From JAVBOD01 sp031551045 (lineage in GTDB: Bacteria > Bacteroidota > Bacteroidia > Bacteroidales > UBA932), in NCBI GenBank assembly GCA_031551045.1, contig JAVBOD010000044.1, forward strand, positions 1-18,778: a stretch of DNA of 18,778 nucleotides. The letters are read 5' to 3'. Made by a program: the position numbers and the translations under genes. How positions within the stretch are numbered: position 1 is the stretch's first letter; every line of letters begins with the position of its first letter. Positions 6,252-13,945 of this stretch are shown in pieces. Below the pieces are notes generated by a model, which was not told the DNA's origin, did not search any database, and saw only the letters and a program-made list of their open reading frames with translations.

Positions 6252-6413
6252 ATGCAAAACAACGAACTATTAGTAAATGCTTTTCAAGTGGAAGAACTTG
6301 AAGAAAGATTGGAAATGGGTGAATGGACGTTAGAAGCTGAAACCGAGATCAAAAACGAACCCGGCACAGGAACTACCACTACCACAACAGTAGGAGTACA
6401 ATACCGGTTTTAA
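6252..6413 (+). CDS. Small acidic peptide, candidate RiPP precursor
   Basis: The gene encodes 53 residues and is too short for most gene callers. The N-terminal two thirds look like a leader: helical, acidic, with FQVEELEERLEMGEWTLEAE (11-30), the style of leaders recognised by PqqD-like domains and of Bacteroidota lanthipeptide precursors. After EIKNEPG comes TGTTTTTTVGVQYRF (39-53), a likely core with six consecutive Thr (41-46) and no Cys. There is no signal peptide. A strong hairpin plus T-run follows the stop directly, and the operon behind it encodes a PqqD-like/M50 protease, which fits a precursor made in excess over its enzymes. An alternative reading of the end is an outer-membrane-type beta strand with terminal Phe. 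The precursor role is inference from context. Confidence 0.7.
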   Translation: MQNNELLVNAFQVEELEERLEMGEWTLEAETEIKNEPGTGTTTTTTVGVQYRF

Positions 6414-6422
6414 AATTTGTGG

Positions 6423-6454
6423 GAGGCTGTCCAAAGCTGGACAGTCTCTTTTTT
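6423..6454 (+). terminator. Terminator/attenuator between the peptide gene and the enzyme genes
   Basis: GAGGCTGTCC (6423-6432) pairs with GGACAGTCTC (6439-6448) with one G-T wobble around a six-base loop, followed by six T. It is one of the strongest terminators in the window. It lies 10 bases after the peptide stop and 21 before the next gene. Partial readthrough would yield abundant precursor and lower enzyme mRNA. I see no strong new promoter in the 21-base gap. Confidence 0.88.
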
Positions 6455-6475
6455 ATTTAAACATACTATCACAAT

Positions 6476-7690
6476 ATGAAAGGATTAATGATTGGTTTAT
6501 TAATGCTGCTTTTGCCGGCATTTTGCATAGGAAAAGAGCAAAGTGCTCAATTGGTTATTTCCGGGAAATTGATTGATACGGAAACAAAAGATCCTATTCC
6601 CTATGCCAATATTTATTTTGAAAACAATTACTTCGGCACCATGAGCAACGAAGAAGGGGAATTTGAACTTAAGGTCGGGGCATTGCCTGTAACGCTGGTT
6701 GTTTCGCACCTTGCTTACCACACTCGGCAACTCACAGTAAACAAAGAGCAAGTGGGCATTATTGCATTAGACCCCAATATTATTGTGCTGAAAGAGGTGT
6801 CCCTTTCATTGCCGCAAAGTGAAATCAACCATATTCTTGCTGTAGCTGAAGATAAAAATTCATCGCTTAATTATGGAAAAGCTTTCTTTCGGAAATTACA
6901 AAAAGTGGATAAAACCTACACGGAATTGCAGGAAATGTTTTTTGACGCATCTTTCTCTTCGCATGGAATAGAGGGTTGGATACCAAAAAATGCCCGCTAT
7001 GCTGTTCCAAAACACGAAAAAGACCGGTATTTTGTATTCACTAATTATATTTATTTGACAGGCCTTTCTTTTTACACAAGAGAGGAGAGTGATATTTTAA
7101 ACCCTATCAGTAACCAAGCTTCGCAATATTATGATTTGTCTTTTGTGGGAGTTCGCTGGGACGGCGACCGCAAGATAGGCGAAATCAAGGCAAAAGCGAA
7201 AGCAAATTTAGGGAAGCCCGCCTTAGAAGGGAGTATATTTTACGATGCAGATACTTATGATTTAGTCGCCCTTCAATGGTTTGTACGCTACCATCTTGGA
7301 GCAAGTACAGAAAAAGAAACGAAAAACGCGCGGTACGACTTTGCCGTATCATTTAAACCACCCAAAGCATCTCGTGTTTTTTTGGAAAAAATAGAAATAA
7401 GCTTTCAAGGAGAGATATATGCGACAGGGAAGTACAGGAATGTAAACATTCGTTCCGTTTGCTTTGTTTATGAGTATGCTCCGTCTTTAGCCTCCAAAAG
7501 TGAGCAATTTACTCCAATTAATTTGGAAACAGAGGAGATGAGTGTTGTTGACCAATTGCCTTACGCCGCCGCTTTTTGGGACGAAAATCCGGTTATTAAA
7601 CAAACAGGAGTGGAAAAAGAAGTGGTGCGGTCTTTCAACAAAACGGGTAGTGTTGGAAATGCCAAATTCACGATAAAATCTAAAAAATAA
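6476..7690 (+). CDS. Secreted carboxypeptidase-regulatory-like domain protein
   Basis: This 404-aa protein starts with a signal peptide: a hydrophobic stretch at about 2-18 ending in CIGKEQ (PAFC is a poor lipobox, so a soluble or anchored periplasmic protein is more likely than a lipoprotein). Residues about 26-108 form a CarboxypepD_reg-like beta-sandwich: LVISGKLIDTETKDPIPYAN, then FGTMSNEEGEFEL and a VVSHLAYHTRQL strand, the standard Bacteroidota version also found before TonB-dependent barrels. The remaining ~295 residues are rich in beta strands and aromatics, with no domain I can name; the protein is too short for a TonB receptor barrel. It lies 6 bases before the terpenoid enzyme gene, so it is part of that operon. 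A role in the envelope (binding, receiving or anchoring the product) is inferred. Confidence 0.78.
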   Translation: MKGLMIGLLMLLLPAFCIGKEQSAQLVISGKLIDTETKDPIPYANIYFENNYFGTMSNEEGEFELKVGALPVTLVVSHLAYHTRQLTVNKEQVGIIALDPNIIVLKEVSLSLPQSEINHILAVAEDKNSSLNYGKAFFRKLQKVDKTYTELQEMFFDASFSSHGIEGWIPKNARYAVPKHEKDRYFVFTNYIYLTGLSFYTREESDILNPISNQASQYYDLSFVGVRWDGDRKIGEIKAKAKANLGKPALEGSIFYDADTYDLVALQWFVRYHLGASTEKETKNARYDFAVSFKPPKASRVFLEKIEISFQGEIYATGKYRNVNIRSVCFVYEYAPSLASKSEQFTPINLETEEMSVVDQLPYAAAFWDENPVIKQTGVEKEVVRSFNKTGSVGNAKFTIKSKK

Positions 7691-7696
7691 CGCTGA

Positions 7697-9652
7697 ATGT
7701 ATTCCCTTATTACCTATACTCCAAAAGAACGTCATTTTGCTGCCGAGCAAGCTATTGCTCAATATGTTTCCGCATTGTCATTAACGGAAAAATTAAAACA
7801 AGCAGTCATTAGTCAAGGTTTTATGGATGCTAATCCAGCCTATTACATGGACTATCCCTATCTTTTTGCTCCGGTATTCGGCATTGAAAAGGAGTTGCCC
7901 TTGCTGAGCGTGGCGGGGTTTCTCTACTATAAATCAATTATCCTTTTAGACCAAGCCTTGGATGAAGCAAAACTGTTCCAACAGCATTTTGCAGTTATTA
8001 ATATTTGCCAGGAGGAGTGCATAAAAATACTTTCATCACTTTATCCTATCGGGCATCAGGCATTCTGGGGGCTTTGGTATAAACGCAAGTATGAATACCT
8101 GCAAGCTTACCAGACGGATATGAAAACACACGATATTCAATCGATGGAAGACTACGAGCGCTTGGCTGACCAGAAGTCGGCTATCGGCAAGGTAGCCATT
8201 GATTGCCTGTATGTGCTAGCGGGTACAGCCAAAGAAAAAGAATACTCCGACTTATTATTATCGCATCGCTATTTCTACACAGCATTCCAAATAATGGACG
8301 ATATTGCAGATTTCCGGCATGACATTACTACGGGGCAATTCAATATCGCCTATTGGATGCTGAGCCGGAGAATGGCCATACTTGCACAGCCATTCAAAAC
8401 AATGAGCATTGATGAGAAGGCGAAGTATCTCTATTTGGAAGGTGTGGCCGACGATTTATTGGAAAAGGCGATTGACTATTTGGCAAAGGCGCAGAAGATT
8501 GCAAAAAACTACCATTTAGATTATTGGGAAATAGAAATTACCAAAATGCATAATAGTGCCGTTTCGCAAAAGTTGAATATTCACGCCTATATAAAATCGT
8601 TGGCTATGAAATTACAATTATCGCAAACAAAAAATAATTTTGGAAAATCCGTCGAAAAACATATTCAACAGGCGCTTGATTTCATAGCCGAGATGCAAAA
8701 TGACGACGGCAGTTGGGAAGAAATATATAATAATGCCGGCTTAAGTGACTCTTGGGCTACTGCATTTATTTCGTCTTTCCTCTGTGGCATTCCAGAAAGG
8801 TCAAGCCATTGCGATTTGGCAAAAGCTATCTTTTTCGTGCAACAACACCAATGTGACAAACAGTGGGGCTATAACCAAGCATGGATTGGCGATAACGATT
8901 CGTCCACTTTCACGCTCATCGCACAAACATTACAAGCAGTGGAGTGTAAGGATGCTTTTAATGTATGGCTTACCAAACAAAATGAAGACGGAGGCTTCTC
9001 TACTTATCCGGATACTAACGCCTTGTTAAGTTCATTAGGAAAAAACAGTTCAGATAATGTGAGCGGATGGACACAATCACACACTTGTGTGAGTGCGGCT
9101 GCTTTGTACTTAATGGCGCTTTGCAAATACGAAAAAGAGCCCTTCTGTCTTTTATTGAACTTTATTTTACGCCAGCAAAATGGCAGCACATGGGATGCCT
9201 ACTGGTGGACTAATTCTATTTACAGCCTCTATTTTATCATCAAAGCCGGAAAATTGTCGCAAAACAAAGACTTAATCAAAGCCCGTGAAACAGCTATTAC
9301 AACCCTGATTAGTCAACAAAATAAAGACGGTTCTTTTGGTTTGCTGGATGAGGCGGTTTTCTACACCGGCTTAGCGGTGGATGCATTAAGTGGGTGGAGT
9401 ACTCCGGAGCATGTTACTGCTATTGAAAAGGCTGTTTCATGGCTTTGCGGACAACAATATGAAGACGGCTCGTGGCCAGCTTCGCACCCGATGCGTATTC
9501 CGGCTGCAAATGTGACAAATCCCGGAAGTATATCTACTTGGTCTATAGCTTCTAAAGGAATCAATATAAGGGCTGAAGAATTCGGTCGTTTATTCTCCAC
9601 TGTGGTAGCACTCAAATCATTAGTAAATTATGCAGCCTGCTCCAGAAAATAA
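7697..9652 (+). CDS. Fused class-I prenyl/terpene-synthase-like and squalene-cyclase-like repeat enzyme
   Basis: This 651-aa cytosolic protein has two halves. Residues about 1-300 are all-helical. FQIMDDIADFRHD (197-209) matches the second Asp-rich motif (QxxDDxxD) of E-prenyl diphosphate synthases; LLDQALDE (83-90) sits where the first DDxxD motif belongs but is degenerate (DxxxDE). Residues about 318-651 are prenyltransferase/squalene-oxidase repeats with QW-type motifs: QNDDGSW (334-340), KQNEDGGF, QQNKDGSFG (540-548) and QQYEDGSW (586-593). GDNDSST (398-404) resembles the DxDD acid motif of class-II cyclases. Known bifunctional terpene cyclases usually carry the class-II half first; here the order is reversed. 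It may make and cyclise a prenyl chain, or prenylate the peptide encoded upstream. Idi in the same operon supports isoprenoid substrates. The start ATG follows the previous gene by 6 bases. Confidence 0.82.
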   Translation: MYSLITYTPKERHFAAEQAIAQYVSALSLTEKLKQAVISQGFMDANPAYYMDYPYLFAPVFGIEKELPLLSVAGFLYYKSIILLDQALDEAKLFQQHFAVINICQEECIKILSSLYPIGHQAFWGLWYKRKYEYLQAYQTDMKTHDIQSMEDYERLADQKSAIGKVAIDCLYVLAGTAKEKEYSDLLLSHRYFYTAFQIMDDIADFRHDITTGQFNIAYWMLSRRMAILAQPFKTMSIDEKAKYLYLEGVADDLLEKAIDYLAKAQKIAKNYHLDYWEIEITKMHNSAVSQKLNIHAYIKSLAMKLQLSQTKNNFGKSVEKHIQQALDFIAEMQNDDGSWEEIYNNAGLSDSWATAFISSFLCGIPERSSHCDLAKAIFFVQQHQCDKQWGYNQAWIGDNDSSTFTLIAQTLQAVECKDAFNVWLTKQNEDGGFSTYPDTNALLSSLGKNSSDNVSGWTQSHTCVSAAALYLMALCKYEKEPFCLLLNFILRQQNGSTWDAYWWTNSIYSLYFIIKAGKLSQNKDLIKARETAITTLISQQNKDGSFGLLDEAVFYTGLAVDALSGWSTPEHVTAIEKAVSWLCGQQYEDGSWPASHPMRIPAANVTNPGSISTWSIASKGINIRAEEFGRLFSTVVALKSLVNYAACSRK

Positions 9653-10856
9653 GGAGTTGCTCACACCAGTTCTTTCGGACAAAGTGGAATTCCACGATTT
9701 TGGCAGTGGAAAATATTTAGTAACACATGCTCAATTAGGGTATCGTGTATTAATAAGCCTTTCTGCATTCGAACTACTGAATTTGGCCAACGGAGAGCGG
9801 ACATTGACGGAAATAGCGGAACAATACATGATTCAGTCGGGTAACCCTATGAACACTGCTACTGTCTATCATTTGTTTTATGAGCAATTTGCCCAATATG
9901 GGTTCATTGAACAAGATTGGTTTGTGGTGGAAAAAAGAAAGCGCTCTGCCTATTTGAGGCTTAGTATTGTCTTTTTTAAAAGCAAATACTCCGATTTTTT
10001 AGTCCGTTATCTTACATTCTTATTTAAACCAAAGGTTTTTATCCCTATACTGCTGTTATTATTCTGCGTATTATTGTTTATGATAATAATCCATTTTTCG
10101 TTGGTAACAGGATCGTTTAAAAATATTGCTGTTCCTGATTTTATATTTTGTTTCTTTATGTTTGGTATCGGCACTTTATTTCACGAAATAGGACATGCTA
10201 CAGCGTGCAAATATTTTGGGGCACAGCATGGCGATATCGGATTTGGGTTTTATCTTTTGAGACCTGTGCTTTTTGCCGATGTATCGGACATTTGGAAATT
10301 GCAACCTATGCAGCGGATAGTAGTAAACTTAGCCGGCGTGTATTTTGCGTCTATCTATGCTTGCATCCTTTTACTGATTTATTATGTTACCGGCAACACC
10401 ACATTTCTAATTATCCCAGTATCAATTTTCATATCATCCTTATTTAGTCTCAATCCCCTGCTCCGTTATGACGGGTATTGGATATTGACAGACTGGCTTA
10501 ATGTACCTAATTTACGAAAAACAGCAGCCACAAAAGCAGCTTTGATATTAAAAAGAATAATCAAAAAAGTGCCGGCTATCTCTTTTTCGAGTAAAGATTA
10601 CTTTTTAGCATTTTATAGTTTGGCAGGCAGGTTATTTGTTTTTTTCTTTTTATTTTCCATTATCTTCTATTCTTCTTCATCTCTCATCTATTTCCCGATA
10701 AATGTATTTAACTATTTTAAAGAAATTTTTACGGGTGTTATTAATTTCTCAATATCGGGGCTTTATGTATTTATCGTTCCATTATTTTTCTATATCTTAT
10801 TGTATCGTTATTTAAAGTCATTATTTCTAAAGTATGTATGGAAAAAGATAAAGTAG
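9630..10856 (+). CDS. PqqD-like domain fused to M50 (site-2-type) membrane metalloprotease
   Basis: The protein has 408 residues. Residues about 15-98 form a PqqD-like winged helix (RRE, RiPP recognition element): YLVTHAQLGYRVLISLSAFE, then LTEIAEQYMI...FAQYGFIEQDW. The rest is an integral membrane protease with about six to eight hydrophobic helices (starting near 135, 168, 228, 257, 320, 350 and 372). FHEIGH (184-189) is the HExxH zinc site, and NPLLRYDG (275-282) supplies the third zinc ligand Asp281 as in site-2 proteases. RRE-M50 fusions of this sort accompany ribosomal peptides: the RRE holds the leader while the protease cuts within the membrane. Its natural target here is the small peptide at 6252. 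It overlaps the preceding gene by 23 bases and the next by 19, implying translational coupling; no later ATG would keep the RRE. Confidence 0.85.
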   Translation: MQPAPENKELLTPVLSDKVEFHDFGSGKYLVTHAQLGYRVLISLSAFELLNLANGERTLTEIAEQYMIQSGNPMNTATVYHLFYEQFAQYGFIEQDWFVVEKRKRSAYLRLSIVFFKSKYSDFLVRYLTFLFKPKVFIPILLLLFCVLLFMIIIHFSLVTGSFKNIAVPDFIFCFFMFGIGTLFHEIGHATACKYFGAQHGDIGFGFYLLRPVLFADVSDIWKLQPMQRIVVNLAGVYFASIYACILLLIYYVTGNTTFLIIPVSIFISSLFSLNPLLRYDGYWILTDWLNVPNLRKTAATKAALILKRIIKKVPAISFSSKDYFLAFYSLAGRLFVFFFLFSIIFYSSSSLIYFPINVFNYFKEIFTGVINFSISGLYVFIVPLFFYILLYRYLKSLFLKYVWKKIK

Positions 10857-11368
10857 TGCTAGTAAATGAACAAGATGAAGCAGTAGGAGTTGCCGGCAAA
10901 TTAGAAGCACATCAAAAAGGATTATTGCACAGAGCTTTTTCCATATTAATTTTCGATGATTGCAACAATATGCTTATTCAACGACGAGCATTGAATAAAT
11001 ATCATACCCCAGGTTTGTGGTCTAATACTGTTTGCAGCCATCCTTATCCGAACGAATCAATTATAGAAGCTGCTAATAGAAGGCTTGTGGCAGAAATGGG
11101 CTTCACTTGCCCTATATATCCATTGTTTAATCTCGTATACAAAAGTTCTTTTTCCAATGGATTAATAGAGCATGAATTTGATCACGTACTAACAGGGAAA
11201 TATACAGGCCCCATTTTTCAGAATCCGGTAGAGGTTTTTGAATACAAATGGGTTAATTGTACGTTTTTAAAGGAAGATGTACTAATGCATCCCGCGATAT
11301 ACACTCCTTGGTTCTGCTTAATCATAGCGCAACTAAATCGATATATTGATATTTTTCAAGTATCCTAA
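10838..11368 (+). CDS. idi: Isopentenyl-diphosphate delta-isomerase, type 1
   Basis: Cytosolic Nudix-fold enzyme that interconverts IPP and DMAPP, the starter unit for prenyl chains. At 176 aa it fits type-1 Idi (E. coli 182). The catalytic Cys is C66 in NTVCSHP. Metal-site residues are His25 and His31 (AHQKGLLHRAF), His68, and Glu111/Glu113 in GLIEHEFDH, at the spacing of the E. coli set H25, H32, H69, E114 and E116. The Nudix-like helix is PNESIIEAANRRLVAEMGF. Its start lies 19 bases inside the protease gene, so it is the last coupled gene of the operon, dedicating DMAPP supply to the cluster rather than sitting with housekeeping isoprenoid genes. The operon ends at a convergent gene; the 46 bases between hold no obvious terminator. 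Confidence 0.94.
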   Translation: MEKDKVVLVNEQDEAVGVAGKLEAHQKGLLHRAFSILIFDDCNNMLIQRRALNKYHTPGLWSNTVCSHPYPNESIIEAANRRLVAEMGFTCPIYPLFNLVYKSSFSNGLIEHEFDHVLTGKYTGPIFQNPVEVFEYKWVNCTFLKEDVLMHPAIYTPWFCLIIAQLNRYIDIFQVS

Positions 11369-11414
11369 AAATCCCGTTGTCTTCAACAATCAGCAAAAGA
11401 TTTACATTATCTTT

Positions 11415-11924
11415 TCATCCTTTATACCATTCCTTGTACATCAAATATCCGGCGGCGTTTTTGTGTGCCATTTCCACTGTTTTGGCATCGCTGTCTTTCA
11501 CTTTTTTCGCGGGAATTCCGGCATACACGCCGGGCTCCAATACGGCATTGCTCAGTACCACTGCGCCGGCCGCAATGATAGTCCCATCGGGGATCACCGC
11601 GTTGTCCATAAGAATAGCGCCCATTCCTATCAACACATTACTGCCGACTTTAGCTCCATGGATAATGGCATTATGCCCTACCGATACATCGTCGCCGATT
11701 TCTACCACGGAACGCTCGTAAAGCGTATGTAATACCGCTCCATCCTGAATATTGACACGGTTTCCGATACGGATACTATTCACATCGCCGCGCAGCACGG
11801 CCGAATACCAAATGCTGCAATCGTCGCCCATCACTACATCGCCTACTACCACGGCATTTTCGGCGATAAAACAATTTTTTCCCATTTTCGGCTCGATGCC
11901 CCGAACCGGACGTATTATTGACAT
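11415..11924 (-). CDS. Gamma-carbonic-anhydrase-like hexapeptide-repeat protein (YrdA/PaaY type)
   Basis: The 169-aa protein is built of left-handed beta-helix hexapeptide repeats (ENAVVVGDVVMGDDCSIWYS, VNIQDGAVLH, VGHNAIIHGAKVG, VLIGMGAIL) and should form a trimer. His66, His84 and His89 are placed like the three zinc/iron ligands at trimer interfaces of Cam-type gamma-carbonic anhydrases. YSAVLRGD and AGIPAKKVK are typical of the short YrdA/PaaY group, in which CO2 hydration activity is often weak or unproven. The start ATG (11924) is preceded by AGGAGA at a spacing of about 8, one of the few good Shine-Dalgarno sites here, and by a full promoter at 11949-11978. It is divergent from korA. 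Confidence 0.9.
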   Translation of the reverse strand: MSIIRPVRGIEPKMGKNCFIAENAVVVGDVVMGDDCSIWYSAVLRGDVNSIRIGNRVNIQDGAVLHTLYERSVVEIGDDVSVGHNAIIHGAKVGSNVLIGMGAILMDNAVIPDGTIIAAGAVVLSNAVLEPGVYAGIPAKKVKDSDAKTVEMAHKNAAGYLMYKEWYKG

Positions 11925-11948
11925 AGAAACATTCTCCTAAATATCTTA

Positions 11949-11978
11949 CAAATGTAGCAATAATTATTTTATTTTCAA
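11949..11978 (-). promoter_or_regulatory. Promoter of the gamma-carbonic-anhydrase-like gene
   Basis: The minus strand reads TTG, exactly 19 bases, then TACATTTG: a perfect match to the Bacteroidota TTG-N19-TAnnTTTG promoter, about 25 bases from the start codon. Confidence 0.75.
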
Positions 11979-12038
11979 CACTTTTTACAATCCTGCAAAA
12001 AATGGGCCGTTTTAGTTTTTTTATATAAGAGAAAGCAT

Positions 12039-12046
12039 TACTTTTG
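12039..12046 (+). promoter_or_regulatory. -7 box of the korAB operon
   Basis: TACTTTTG matches TAnnTTTG. The -33 region is T-rich without a clean TTG. The leader would be about 50 bases and has no Shine-Dalgarno. Confidence 0.5.
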
Positions 12047-12100
12047 CATTAAATTAGTTTTTTAAAACCGGATTGACAATTAAAATTAATATTTATCGAT

Positions 12101-13930
12101 ATGCATAAAATGATTGATACATCGGATGTGGTAATCCGCTTTGCGGGCGACTCCGGCGATGGCATGCAGCTTACGGGAACCTTGTTCACGGATGCCTCTG
12201 CATTGTTTGGGAATACTTTTTCTACATTCCCCGATTTTCCTGCTGAAATCCGCGCACCGCAAGGAACTGTTGCCGGCGTTTCGGGATTTCAGGTACACAT
12301 TGGTAGTGGCGAAGTGCGCACGCCGGGCGACTTATGCGACGTGCTGGTAGCCATGAACCCTGCGGCATTGAAAGTAAATGCAAAATGGCTGAAGCCGACG
12401 GCTACAGTGATTGTGGACGCCGATTCTTTTGATGAAAAAGGAATCCAACGCGCCGGATTTTGCACCGACGACCCTTTTAAAGAACTGAAGATAGAAGACA
12501 GAAACATTATTTTAGCTCCTATTACCACGCTCACCAAAGAAAGTTTGAAAGATAGCGGCTTGGATGCAAAAGCCGTGGTGCGTAGTAAAAATATGTTCAC
12601 CTTGGGCATTTGTTACTTTTTGTTCAACCGCCCGCTGGAGTTTACGGAAAAATATTTTGCGAAGAAATTTGCGAAAAAACCGGAACTCATTGAAACGAAT
12701 AAAAAAGTGTTGCGCGACGGCTATAACTACGCCGGAAATATTCACGCTATTCAAAATACTTACACTATTAAGCCTTCGAAACAGGAAAAGGGAATTTATC
12801 GCAACATCAACGGAAACCAGGCTACCGCTTGGGGTTTCATAGCGGCTTCCGAAAAATCGGGACGCCCTTTGTTTTGCGGTTCCTATCCTATCACACCGGC
12901 CACCAGTATTTTGGAAGAATTGGCTGCCCGCAAGGATTTAGGCGTGAAAACGCTGCAATGCGAAGACGAAATTGCCGGTATTTGTACGGCAATCGGAGCT
13001 TCGTTTGCAGGAAACTTTGCGGTGACGACGACTTCCGGCCCCGGCTTGTCGCTGAAGAGCGAAGCGTTGGGTTTGGCGGTGATGACCGAATTGCCATTGG
13101 TAGTGGTGGACGTGCAACGTAGCGGCCCTTCGACCGGCGTGCCTACCAAAACGGAACAGACCGACCTGATGCAGGCCCTGTATGGCCGTAACGGCGAATG
13201 CCCGATGATGGTCATGGCGGCGCACTCTCCGTCGAACTGTTTTGATGCTGCATTCTGGGCAGGAAAATATGCTATGGAACACATGATGCCCGTATTACTG
13301 TTGACCGAAGGTTTCTTGGGCAACGGTTCGGAACCTTGGCTCATCCCCGATATGAAAGACTATCCGGAAATTGTTCCGCCGATTGTGAAAGAAGGAACAA
13401 CCGATTTCTGGCCTTTCCGCCGCGACGAAAAACGCTTGGCGCGTAGCTGGGCGCTGCCCGGCACGCCCGGTTTGGAACACCGTGTGGGCGGTTTGGAAAA
13501 GAACAACAACGGCGCCGTATCGAGCGACCCGCTGGTGCACGAACGCATGATAGGCGAACGCGCTGCCAAAGTGGCCCGCGTGGCCGACTTTATTCCCGGC
13601 CAGAAAGTGATTGGGAAACCCGAAGGTGAAGTCTTGGTAGTGAGCTGGGGCGGAACATTCGGACATACCTATTCAGCGGTGACTTCCTTGCAGGAACAAG
13701 GCAAAAGCGTAAGTTTGGCGCATTTCGATTTCATCAATCCGCTGCCGAAAAACACGGCCGATATTTTCAAACGTTTCAAGAAAATTATCGTGTGCGAGTT
13801 GAACAGCGGACAGTTTGCCAATTATCTGCGTATTCAACACCAACAGTTCCAATACCACCAATGCAACAAAGTGCAGGGACAACCTTTCACGGTAACAGAA
13901 TTAGTGGATGCTATCAACAAGTTATTTTAA
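12101..13930 (+). CDS. korA: 2-oxoglutarate:ferredoxin oxidoreductase, alpha subunit (gamma-alpha fusion)
   Basis: KorA works with KorB to convert 2-oxoglutarate plus CoA to succinyl-CoA with ferredoxin reduction, or the reverse in reductive carboxylation. At 609 aa the chain is the fused form: a gamma domain at the N-terminus (VVIRFAGDSGDGMQLTG, TFPDFPAEIRAPQGT, roughly 1-200) followed by the alpha pyrimidine-binding domain with SYPITPAT (261-268), LQCEDEIAG, TTTSGPGLSLK and the QRSGPSTGVPTKTEQTDL loop. The C-terminal domain II carries VVSWGGTFGH. The ATG at 12101 is used; M4 at 12110 is a possible alternative. korB follows after 15 bases. Substrate assignment rests on overall family likeness; related 2-oxoacid oxidoreductases cannot be fully excluded, but the pairing with gdhA downstream fits 2-oxoglutarate. 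Confidence 0.93.
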   Translation: MHKMIDTSDVVIRFAGDSGDGMQLTGTLFTDASALFGNTFSTFPDFPAEIRAPQGTVAGVSGFQVHIGSGEVRTPGDLCDVLVAMNPAALKVNAKWLKPTATVIVDADSFDEKGIQRAGFCTDDPFKELKIEDRNIILAPITTLTKESLKDSGLDAKAVVRSKNMFTLGICYFLFNRPLEFTEKYFAKKFAKKPELIETNKKVLRDGYNYAGNIHAIQNTYTIKPSKQEKGIYRNINGNQATAWGFIAASEKSGRPLFCGSYPITPATSILEELAARKDLGVKTLQCEDEIAGICTAIGASFAGNFAVTTTSGPGLSLKSEALGLAVMTELPLVVVDVQRSGPSTGVPTKTEQTDLMQALYGRNGECPMMVMAAHSPSNCFDAAFWAGKYAMEHMMPVLLLTEGFLGNGSEPWLIPDMKDYPEIVPPIVKEGTTDFWPFRRDEKRLARSWALPGTPGLEHRVGGLEKNNNGAVSSDPLVHERMIGERAAKVARVADFIPGQKVIGKPEGEVLVVSWGGTFGHTYSAVTSLQEQGKSVSLAHFDFINPLPKNTADIFKRFKKIIVCELNSGQFANYLRIQHQQFQYHQCNKVQGQPFTVTELVDAINKLF

Positions 13931-13945
13931 AAAGGAAAGAAAGTC

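Noticed and set aside
6476..7690. TonB-dependent receptor
   Set aside because: The carboxypeptidase-regulatory domain fits, but there is no plug domain and the length is too short for a 22-strand barrel.
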